From positions 1 through 56,603 of the forward strand of contig CAJFOF010000032.1 in NCBI GenBank assembly GCA_904395885.1: a DNA stretch of 56,603 nt. Reading direction: 5' to 3'. The translations under genes and the position numbers were made by a program. Each line of letters opens with the position of its first letter. Position 1 is the first letter of the stretch. A model generated the notes under the pieces. It searched no databases, was not told the DNA's origin, and saw only the letters and a program-made list of their open reading frames with translations. This stretch comes from an uncultured Lachnospiraceae bacterium (GTDB lineage: Bacteria; Bacillota; Clostridia; Lachnospirales; Lachnospiraceae). Positions 51,410 to 56,603 of the stretch are shown one piece after another.

Positions 51410-52252
51410 CTATGATCCCAGTTCCGCTGACGGCCAAAGCCGTCTGGTCATCTGAGCGTAATGCTGATAAAGCATTCCAAATCTGTAGATGTATCCCGGT
51501 TTCCACGGCTTTGCTTTCCCACAGAAATGCAGAATAACAGTGTGTTCCATGACCCAGCGCAGATCACAGGTTCCGGCACTGTGCAGCAGATAATTATTGT
51601 AGTTGCGGGCATCATAATTCCAGAGCGCATCATCCAGCGGAAGAATCCGTTCCCCATACATCGCATTCAGCAGATCCTGATCCGGCAAAAACAGCTCTTT
51701 CCCGTGCTCCTTCACAAATTGGAAGATTTCTTCAGGACGGATCTCCCTTCTTCCGGCTGCCAGATCCATCAAAAGCACACCAGAATTGTAATAATCGCTG
51801 TTACTGCCCAGCCGCACCCGGTTGACCCGGTTTGCCAGCTCCGTTTTTCCTGTATGGGCAGCCGCAGCGAACAGCTTTCCCTCCATCTCCAGTTCCCAGA
51901 GCGGGCGCAGGGGATTGATAACCAGAATATCCGGATCCAGGTAGATGACCCGCTCCACCGTATCGGGCAGAAGCCTGGAAGCCAGCAGTCGGTAATACAT
52001 TTCGCGTGGATATTGTTTTGTGACAGGTACTCCCAAAAACAGGTCCCCGTCTACCAGGATCGGATAAAAGGCGTATTCAATAGAATCGCACTGTTTTTTC
52101 ACAGCAGCCAGCTTCTGTTCGGGAATGGAGCTGTAAAGCAGATACAGACGCACCCTCTCTCCCGGATTATTCATATACAGCGAAGTGATCATCACCTGTA
52201 GCTGCGGCAGATAATTTTCGTCCAGTGCAGCTAAAATAGAGATCGTATCCAT
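51410..52252 (-). CDS. glycosyltransferase family 8 protein
   Basis: A 280-residue GT8 enzyme (GT-A fold). Signatures: ISILAALDENYLPQLQVMI at the start, RVIYLDPDILVINPLRPLW with the metal-binding DPD near residue 103, YYNSGVLLMDL, LPDQDLLNAMYGERI and the C-terminal HFCGKAKPW. It transfers a sugar, often galactose or glucose, to a lipooligosaccharide, teichoic or protein acceptor. Convergent with the XRE-cupin gene and divergent from tetR. It stands alone. Confidence 0.92.
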   Translation of the reverse strand: MDTISILAALDENYLPQLQVMITSLYMNNPGERVRLYLLYSSIPEQKLAAVKKQCDSIEYAFYPILVDGDLFLGVPVTKQYPREMYYRLLASRLLPDTVERVIYLDPDILVINPLRPLWELEMEGKLFAAAAHTGKTELANRVNRVRLGSNSDYYNSGVLLMDLAAGRREIRPEEIFQFVKEHGKELFLPDQDLLNAMYGERILPLDDALWNYDARNYNNYLLHSAGTCDLRWVMEHTVILHFCGKAKPWKPGYIYRFGMLYQHYAQMTRRLWPSAELGS

Positions 52253-52273
52253 GCTTTCCTCCTTTCATAAATA

Positions 52274-52305
52274 CCCGTCCATTTAAATGGGGAATACTGG
52301 ACGGG
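52274..52305. promoter_or_regulatory. inverted repeat between GT8 and tetR, candidate TetR operator
   Basis: Arms CCCGTCCA (52274-52281) and TGGACGGG (52298-52305) are perfect complements. The left arm overlaps a second perfect palindrome CCATTTAAATGG (52279-52290). It is in the 114-base divergent gap, a standard place for a TetR operator. Confidence 0.5.
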
Positions 52306-52366
52306 ACCCTTACCATGTGTTAAAATAAATATCAGCTAAAATTTCAGACAATGGAGAAACGATATC

Positions 52367-52909
52367 GTGACTGTAAATATGAAACAAATGATTGCTGAAA
52401 CACTGGCCAGACTTCTGGAGCACAAATCCGTAGACAAGATCACCGTGAAAGAACTGGTGGACGCCTGCGGTATCAGCCGTCAGGCTTTTTACTACCATTT
52501 CCAGGATATTATGGAAGTGATCGAGTGGGTCACAGCTCAGGCTCTTGATCGCACGGTAGAGGACAGCCTGGCCGCTCCCACTCCCCAGGAAGCGATAAAA
52601 TCCGTAATCCTTTCCATACGGGAAAATAGCGTCCTGATCCGGCATTTGATGGCATCCCAGCGCCGACAGGAAATCGAGCGTCTCCTGGTTCAGACTTCCC
52701 GGCTCTATCTGGAAAAAATGTTCCGCACAAAGGCAGCCGGCCTGACGATCAAATCCGACGACCTGGAAACTGCCATCAACTTCTATTCCTATGGCCTTGT
52801 AGGCGTACTGATGGAAAATCTGGATAACCACAAAAACGCCGACACGCTGGCCTGTCAGTTTTGCGGTCTTCTCACCGGCGAGATATGGAACGGCGCTCAG
52901 ATACCGTAG
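52367..52909 (+). CDS. TetR/AcrR family transcriptional regulator
   Basis: A 180-residue TetR-family regulator. The HTH region is clear (IAETLARLLEHKSVDKITVKE, then ACGISRQAFYYHFQDIMEVIEW, residues 9-57), and the C-terminal half resembles the DhaS-type TetR_C_8 domain (FYSYGLVGVLMENLDN). The start is a GTG with GGAG upstream; an ATG four codons later is possible. It lies upstream of a 61-nt palindrome and an operon with an FtsH-like protease, its likely targets. Confidence 0.9.
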   Translation: MTVNMKQMIAETLARLLEHKSVDKITVKELVDACGISRQAFYYHFQDIMEVIEWVTAQALDRTVEDSLAAPTPQEAIKSVILSIRENSVLIRHLMASQRRQEIERLLVQTSRLYLEKMFRTKAAGLTIKSDDLETAINFYSYGLVGVLMENLDNHKNADTLACQFCGLLTGEIWNGAQIP

Positions 52910-52987
52910 TATTTCAAATGCATATCTGTTTCCTGTCCTTACCATATCAAAACGGATGTAATCTGAACATTTATAATCTAAATCAGG

Positions 52988-53048
52988 TGTATAGACAAAC
53001 CCCCGGATATGTCAAAAAAATTGACATATCCGGGGGTTTGTCTATACA
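52988..53048. repeat. perfect 28-bp inverted repeat carrying mirror-image promoters
   Basis: Two 28-base arms (52988-53015 and 53021-53048) are exact complements around a 5-base A loop. The right arm reads TTGACA (53021-53026), 16 bases, TATACA (53043-53048), a good sigma-A promoter towards the coiled-coil/ftsH genes. By symmetry the left arm has the same promoter on the minus strand. No T tract follows on either strand, so it is not an ordinary terminator. It may also be an operator or a cruciform or hairpin-forming site. Confidence 0.85.
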
Positions 53049-53147
53049 TAAGAGAAAAACTGAATATGGCGTTAATTCCCGGTTCCTGCTATAAAGAAAA
53101 CAGGTGATCTCAAAACAAAAAAATCTATGTTAAAGGAGGTCAAATCT

Positions 53148-53603
53148 ATGGGATTGCAGCAGGGCCTTTTCGCCGTAAAACTCTGCGAACTGGAACAAGA
53201 ATACGGACGGCTTCAAAGCCGGATTCACCTTTTTCAGGAAAAAGATGAAAAACAGACCCTTAAAGAGCTGGAAAAAATCCGGGACGAATACCGGGAACGA
53301 GAGCTGCTGCTGAAAGAGCGAATTCAGTCCAGCCGTTCTCTCTCGGCCGCATCTCTGGCCAAAGCGCAGATGGAATATGGAAAGCAGATGGAGCAGATCT
53401 TACGCGACAAGCTTCCTAATGAAATGCAAGGGAGGAATCAGACCTGTGCCGATGATCAGGCCGAGGTTATGTCCCTCTACGCAGAATATGCCATTGACTT
53501 TGCCACCCAATCCATGCGCCATGCACTTTTCGCCGCCCTGTCTGCCCTGCTTTTGCAGCAGCGGGCAGATAATCAGTCAAAAACGAAAGGAGATTTCAAA
53601 TGA
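53148..53603 (+). CDS. unknown coiled-coil protein upstream of ftsH
   Basis: A 151-residue protein of unknown function. Residues about 10-60 are heptad-like and charged ([20 protein letters not shown], then [20 protein letters not shown]), suggesting a coiled coil. The C-terminal part has a more hydrophobic helix ([23 protein letters not shown]) that is amphipathic rather than clearly membrane spanning. The ATG at 53148 has an ideal AAAGGAGG; the ATG seven codons earlier does not. It overlaps the ftsH-like start as ATGA, so the two were made together. I do not recognise the family. Confidence 0.75.
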   Translation: MGLQQGLFAVKLCELEQEYGRLQSRIHLFQEKDEKQTLKELEKIRDEYRERELLLKERIQSSRSLSAASLAKAQMEYGKQMEQILRDKLPNEMQGRNQTCADDQAEVMSLYAEYAIDFATQSMRHALFAALSALLLQQRADNQSKTKGDFK

Positions 53604-54094
53604 ACGAAGTCAAAACGCCAAAAAAGCCTTTGATCTACTACTACTGCATTGTAGTTCTTGTGCTGATGCTGTTCAACCTGCTGGCCATGCCCTGGCTGGC
53701 TCAGAGACGGATTGTAGAGGTCGATTACGGAACCTTCATCTCCATGGTAGAGAACGGACAGGTAGGTCGGGCTGAAATCCAGGAGCAGGAAAACCGTATC
53801 CTGTTTACAGAAGAAAATGGAACCATAATTTATAAGACTGCCATGGTAGGGGACGACGACCTGCCCCAGCGGCTTTTGGACGCCGGTGTCTCCTTCAACG
53901 GTGTGGAGATCGAACAGGCATCCCCCCTGCTGACCTTCCTCTTCTCCTGGGTGCTCCCCATCATCGTCTTCGTCGCTATAGGGCAGTACATGTCGCGAAG
54001 GATGATGAAAAATGCCGGAGGCCCCAACGCTATGATGTTCGGCAAATCCAATGCCAAAAGGGATCCTGCTGGTGGGCCCTCCCGGAACCGGTAA
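53600..54094 (+). CDS. FtsH N-terminal membrane fragment
   Basis: 164 residues: first membrane helix near 10-30 ([20 protein letters not shown]), extracytoplasmic FtsH_ext domain ([19 protein letters not shown]), second helix near 110-130 ([20 protein letters not shown]). The last dozen residues after GKSNAK ([11 protein letters not shown]) are out-of-frame reading of the Walker A region and not native. Confidence 0.7.
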   Translation: MNEVKTPKKPLIYYYCIVVLVLMLFNLLAMPWLAQRRIVEVDYGTFISMVENGQVGRAEIQEQENRILFTEENGTIIYKTAMVGDDDLPQRLLDAGVSFNGVEIEQASPLLTFLFSWVLPIIVFVAIGQYMSRRMMKNAGGPNAMMFGKSNAKRDPAGGPSRNR

Positions 54095-55274
54095 AACAAT
54101 GCTGGCAAAGGCCGTGGCCGGCGAAGCCAATGTGCCGTTCTTCTCCATGTCCGGATCGGAATTCGTTGAAATGTTCGTGGGCATGGGAGCCAGCAAGGTT
54201 CGCGACCTGTTTAAGCAGGCGAAAGAGAAAGCACCCTGTATTGTATTCATCGATGAAATTGATGCTATCGGCAAAAAGCGTGACGGCCAGGTAGGCGGAA
54301 ATGACGAGCGGGAACAGACCCTGAACCAGCTTCTTACTGAGATGGACGGTTTTGAAGGAAATACCGGCGTCATTATATTGGCAGCTACCAACCGCCCCGA
54401 GTCTCTGGATCCGGCCCTGACCCGGCCCGGCCGTTTTGACCGTCGGGTTCCCGTAGAGCTTCCGGACTTAAAGGGCCGTGAAGAAATCCTGAAAGTTCAC
54501 GCCAGAAAAATCAAAGTGTCAGACGATGTAGATTTCAACAAAGTCGCCCGGATGGTTTCCGGCGCCTCCGGCGCAGAGCTGGCCAACATTGTCAACGAGG
54601 CAGCTCTGAGGGCCGTGCGGGATGGCCGGAGCTTTGCTACCCAGGCGGATTTGGAGGAAAGCATTGAGGTGGTCATCGCAGGATATCAGAAAAAGAACGC
54701 CATTCTCACCGATCAGGAAAAATGGATTGTATCCTACCATGAAATCGGCCATGCTTTGGTGGCAGCTATGCAGAACCATTCTGCACCGGTACAGAAGATC
54801 ACCATCATCCCCAGAACCTCCGGCGCATTAGGCTACACCATGCAGGTGGAGGAGGGCAATCATTACCTGCTGAGCCAGGAAGAGCTGGAAAACAAAATTG
54901 CCACCCTCACCGGAGGCCGCGCCGCTGAAGAGCTGATCTTCCACTCTGCCTCCACCGGCGCGTCCAATGACATTGAACAGGCCACCAAACTGGCTCGTTC
55001 CATGATTACCCGTTACGGCATGAGCGACAGCTTTGACATGGTAGCGTTGGAGACGGTGACCAACCAGTATCTGGGCAGCGATGCCTCTCTGGCCTGCTCC
55101 GCGGAAACCGCCGCTGAAATCGACCGGCAGGTGGTGGACGTAGTAAAACGTCAGCATGAGAAGGCCTCAAAGATCCTGAAAGACAATCTGGGCAAGCTCC
55201 ATGAACTGTCCAAGTTCCTCTATGAAAAAGAAACCATCACCGGCGATGAATTTATGGAAATCCTGAACCGGTAG
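54051..55274 (+). CDS. FtsH C-terminal AAA+/protease fragment
   Basis: 407 residues with all catalytic parts intact: Walker A GPPGTGKT (9-16), Walker [13 protein letters not shown], second region of homology [22 protein letters not shown], zinc motif HEIGHALV (near base 54738) and the third-ligand helix [20 protein letters not shown]. It has an ATG in place but no evident ribosome site of its own; upstream translation would have to reinitiate. Without the N-terminal part it has no membrane anchor. Confidence 0.8.
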   Translation: MPKGILLVGPPGTGKTMLAKAVAGEANVPFFSMSGSEFVEMFVGMGASKVRDLFKQAKEKAPCIVFIDEIDAIGKKRDGQVGGNDEREQTLNQLLTEMDGFEGNTGVIILAATNRPESLDPALTRPGRFDRRVPVELPDLKGREEILKVHARKIKVSDDVDFNKVARMVSGASGAELANIVNEAALRAVRDGRSFATQADLEESIEVVIAGYQKKNAILTDQEKWIVSYHEIGHALVAAMQNHSAPVQKITIIPRTSGALGYTMQVEEGNHYLLSQEELENKIATLTGGRAAEELIFHSASTGASNDIEQATKLARSMITRYGMSDSFDMVALETVTNQYLGSDASLACSAETAAEIDRQVVDVVKRQHEKASKILKDNLGKLHELSKFLYEKETITGDEFMEILNR

Positions 55275-55285
55275 CGTCAACAAAA

Positions 55286-55347
55286 AAGGCCCTTCCCTGA
55301 GAGAACCAAGCTTCAAAAGCTTTCTTTCCAGGGGAGAGCCTTCTTGT
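55286..55347 (+). terminator. terminator of the tetR-linked ftsH operon
   Basis: Plus strand arms AAGGC-CCTTCCCTG and CAGGGGAGAGCCTT with an AAGCTTCAAAAGCTT inner hairpin, followed by CTTGTTTTATTTT, starting 12 bases after the ftsH stop. Confidence 0.75.
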
Positions 55348-55353
55348 TTTATT

Positions 55354-55452
55354 TTACTGTTCCTGCACAACGCCGCCTACCGTCCACTCTCCCGCTTCAT
55401 TTACATCATAGCCATCCGGTATGGTCATATTCTCTACATAAGCTATTTCCAC
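55354..55452 (-). pseudogene. possible C-terminal remnant of a secreted protein
   Basis: A 32-codon minus-strand reading from GTG to TAA gives VEIAYVENMTIPDGYDVNEA then GEWTVGGVVQEQ. The DGYDVNEAGEWTVGG pattern resembles repeat-type ends of clostridial cell-wall or secreted proteins (YYVDANGVW-like). There is no upstream coding sequence in this frame, so it looks like a remnant. AGGAG precedes the GTG, so a real small ORF cannot be excluded. Confidence 0.35.
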
Positions 55453-55502
55453 GCTCCTGAAATTATGGTATAAATAAAAAAAGAAGAAAGTAGGCTAGAC
55501 TG

Positions 55503-55937
55503 ATGGATATCATTAAAATGTCAAAAGAACATATTGAAGAATGTGCAGATTTATTTATTGATGTATTCACAAAACCTCCCTGGAATGATACATATAATTC
55601 CAGAGAACAAGTAATCACTTTTTTTCAAAATTACATAGACAACAACTATTTTGTGGGTTATGTTTTGAAAGAGCAAACCATCATTATTGCTCTGAGCATA
55701 GGAATGAAAAAGCCGTGGATTAACGGAATGGAATATTATATCGATCAGTTTTGTGTGAAATCAGACTTCCAGGGAAAAGGGATCGGAAGTTACTTTTTGA
55801 GACTGATTGAGCACGAAATCCAAATCGAAAAAATGAATGCGATTATGTTGAATACCGAAAGCTGTTTTCCATCTGAAAACTTCTATCGAAAAAATGGTTT
55901 TCAATTAGTTGATGGGCTTATTACTCTTGTAAAATAG
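55503..55937 (+). CDS. GNAT-family N-acetyltransferase
   Basis: A 144-residue GNAT protein: MSKEHIEECADLFIDVFTKPPW at the start, CoA motif A FCVKSDFQGKGIGSYFL near residue 80, and FYRKNGFQLVDG at the end. The PPWNDTY segment recalls aminoglycoside- or small-molecule-modifying GNATs, but the substrate is unknown. Its codons are visibly more A/T-rich than those of the genes to the left, suggesting recent acquisition. Its stop is 16 bases from the CAT-like fragment start. Confidence 0.85.
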   Translation: MDIIKMSKEHIEECADLFIDVFTKPPWNDTYNSREQVITFFQNYIDNNYFVGYVLKEQTIIIALSIGMKKPWINGMEYYIDQFCVKSDFQGKGIGSYFLRLIEHEIQIEKMNAIMLNTESCFPSENFYRKNGFQLVDGLITLVK

Positions 55938-55953
55938 AGATAGGAGGCTGTCA

Positions 55954-56238
55954 GTGGAAGAAAGTAAGAGCCGGACTGACTTGATATATTTTTCAGTAAT
56001 TCCATGGGTGGATTATCAGGCAATGACCTTGCCGGTTCTTACCAATCCCCACGGCACAAGTGACCAGACATACAACACGGTTCCATGTGTTGGCTGGGGA
56101 AAATATGTAGAGGAAAATGATCGCTTCAAAATGTCTATGCACATAAAAGTAAGTCATGCTTTTGTAGATGGGAAACCGTTAGCTGACGCATTTAATAATA
56201 TCCAGACTGCTATTAATGAACTAAATTTTGAAAAATAG
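55954..56238 (+). pseudogene. C-terminal fragment of chloramphenicol acetyltransferase (CatA-type)
   Basis: 94 residues equal to the last part of CatA-type acetyltransferases: LIYFSVIPWVDYQAMTLPV, YVEENDRFKMSMHIKVSHA and FVDGKPLADAFNNIQ. The active-site histidine and the following DG are kept (SHAFVDG). About 125 N-terminal residues, including much of the substrate pocket and trimer contacts, are missing. AGGAGG lies 6 bases before a GTG, so a short peptide may still be made, but activity is unlikely. Possibly once separate or fused with the upstream GNAT. Confidence 0.75.
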
Positions 56239-56245
56239 TTTCCTT

Positions 56246-56273
56246 GGGGATACGCCCAAATTTTCGTATCCCC
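56246..56273 (+). terminator. terminator between CAT fragment and YczE-like gene
   Basis: 9-bp perfect stem GGGGATACG with CGTATCCCC, 10-base loop, followed by CTTTTCCC on the plus strand; it may serve both convergent units. Confidence 0.6.
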
Positions 56274-56297
56274 CTTTTCCCGAGAGAGGGCTTCTTC

Positions 56298-56603
56298 TCA
56301 TTTCTTTTTCTTTAGAATCCGAGCAAACTGAAACCGCCTATCCAGCCACTTTCCCATAATTCCTATCATTTTCCCCATAGTAAAGGCTGCCAAAACAGTT
56401 CCTATACCCAAACCTTTTATCTGTCCCAGGAAAAATCCTGTCATTGCGGCAGTTATGGTCAAGCAGATCGTATCAAACAATATTTTAATCTTGGGATATC
56501 CGATACCGCTTATTTGAGCCAGTTCCCGCGGGAACAAATCGGTGGGGACAATTGGAAGCCCACAACGGTTCGACAGTGCGATACCGAAACTGATCAGAAG
56601 ATA
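56298..56603 (-). CDS. YczE/YitT-like membrane protein, C-terminal part (runs off window)
   Basis: The reading frame is open to the end of the window, giving the last 101 residues. Visible are LISFGIALSNRCGLPIVPTD then LFPRELAQISG, a region characteristic of YczE/DUF6198 membrane proteins, two hydrophobic helices (ILFDTICLTITAAMTGFFLG, LGIGTVLAAFTMGKMIGIMG) and a basic tail ILKKKK. The true start is outside the window, so the TTG at 56537 should not be taken as the start. Function unknown; an antibiotic or peptide export link has been suggested for this group only loosely. Confidence 0.75.
   Translation of the reverse strand, partial: YLLISFGIALSNRCGLPIVPTDLFPRELAQISGIGYPKIKILFDTICLTITAAMTGFFLGQIKGLGIGTVLAAFTMGKMIGIMGKWLDRRFQFARILKKKK

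Larger units (their letters stand above)
53600..55274 (+). pseudogene. ftsH: FtsH-family AAA+ zinc metalloprotease, disrupted by an internal deletion and frameshift
   Basis: The whole locus encodes an FtsH-like membrane protease in two frames. The N-terminal part (two membrane helices and the extracytoplasmic domain) ends at GKSNAK, and the AAA+ and protease part resumes at [16 protein letters not shown] in the next frame. The roughly 40 residues that normally link these, including the DVAGxDEAK segment, are missing. The junction AATGCCAAA at 54050-54058 serves as both SNAK and MPK codons, which suggests deletion between two copies of a short repeat. The TM-anchored enzyme is therefore lost unless the parts work separately. 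Confidence 0.85.

Noticed and set aside
52310-52945. 211-codon minus-strand frame opposite tetR
   Set aside because: Covers a clear TetR HTH on the plus strand. The leftward arm of the palindrome could transcribe it, but as antisense RNA rather than a gene.
52988-53048. The 61-nt palindrome as a simple terminator of tetR
   Set aside because: Neither strand has a T tract after the stem, and the perfect 28-bp arms contain promoter boxes; a terminator would not need them.
53573-54391. 272-codon minus-strand frame over the ftsH junction
   Set aside because: Antisense to the FtsH fragments, whose Walker A and B motifs are unmistakable. Its only curiosity is that it spans the deletion.
1-56603. 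CRISPR arrays, tRNA or rRNA genes, intact insertion sequences, prophage modules
   Set aside because: Looked for by eye on both strands: no regularly spaced repeats, no CCA-type cloverleaf, no transposase, integrase or phage structural genes were recognised.

Overview
The window looks like a chromosomal segment of a spore-forming anaerobic Firmicute of the class Clostridia, most likely Lachnospiraceae. This is inferred from gene content: an alpha/beta-type small acid-soluble spore protein, an anaerobic (cbi-type) cobalamin pathway, an ispH/S1 gene pair of clostridial style, strong AGGAGG ribosome binding sites and consensus sigma-A promoters. No species can be named from the sequence alone. 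Almost everything from 1 to 50.4 kb is on the minus strand. The rightmost 6 kb is mixed in strand and contains broken genes.

Layout: (1) 0.1-9.1 kb: a minus-strand run of a secreted glycoside hydrolase-like protein, a 1119-residue J-domain/TPR protein, an Hsp70 and topoisomerase III. (2) 9.2-16.5 kb: AEC transporter and branched-chain aminotransferase with their own promoter; acetamidase/formamidase, MATE exporter and YbaK-like deacylase; a 165-bp structured repeat-like element; ferritin, DJ-1 protein and a frameshifted DUF975 membrane protein; and a divergent CYTH phosphatase. (3) 16.9-33.4 kb: a nearly complete anaerobic cobalamin locus, in transcription order cbiG, [promoter and B12 riboswitch], cbiK, cbiD, cbiL, cbiF, cbiH, cbiJ, cbiET, cbiA, cobT, cobU, cobS, a cobU-like paralogue, cbiB, cobD, cbiP, cbiC. 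Most neighbours overlap by 1-4 bases. It covers sirohydrochlorin to the assembled cobamide; no corrinoid adenosyltransferase, CobC phosphatase or lower-ligand synthesis gene is seen here. (4) 33.5-36.1 kb: a SASP gene and a padR-HAAS(DUF1700)-DUF4097-pspC envelope operon with a textbook promoter and operator. (5) 36.2-45.8 kb: an L,D-transpeptidase, cmk-ispH-S1, an amidase-domain lipoprotein, a DUF4405 membrane protein with a flavodoxin-like lipoprotein, a NifX-FKBP fusion, a methyltransferase, a 2'-5' RNA ligase-like phosphodiesterase and a small membrane protein. (6) 46.0-51.4 kb: a D-amino-acid utilisation operon (N-acyl-D-amino-acid deacylase, GntP/DsdX-type permease, D-serine dehydratase) with a divergent XRE-cupin regulator. 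(7) 51.4-56.6 kb: a GT8 glycosyltransferase, a TetR regulator, a 61-nt perfect palindrome, an unknown coiled-coil gene, an FtsH broken by an apparent deletion between short repeats, and an AT-richer end with a GNAT acetyltransferase, a truncated chloramphenicol acetyltransferase and a partial YczE-like gene.

The items most worth following up are the 28-bp perfect inverted repeat (53.0 kb) that places two mirror-image promoters back to back beside tetR and the broken ftsH operon; a 20-nt near-identical regulatory element at both ends of the D-amino-acid region; the structured element at 14.2 kb; a second, degenerate CobU inside the B12 operon; the J-domain protein without HPD paired with its own Hsp70; and two disrupted genes (DUF975 and ftsH) whose sequence shows the exact lesion. 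I did not find CRISPR arrays, tRNA or rRNA genes, prophage genes or intact insertion sequences.
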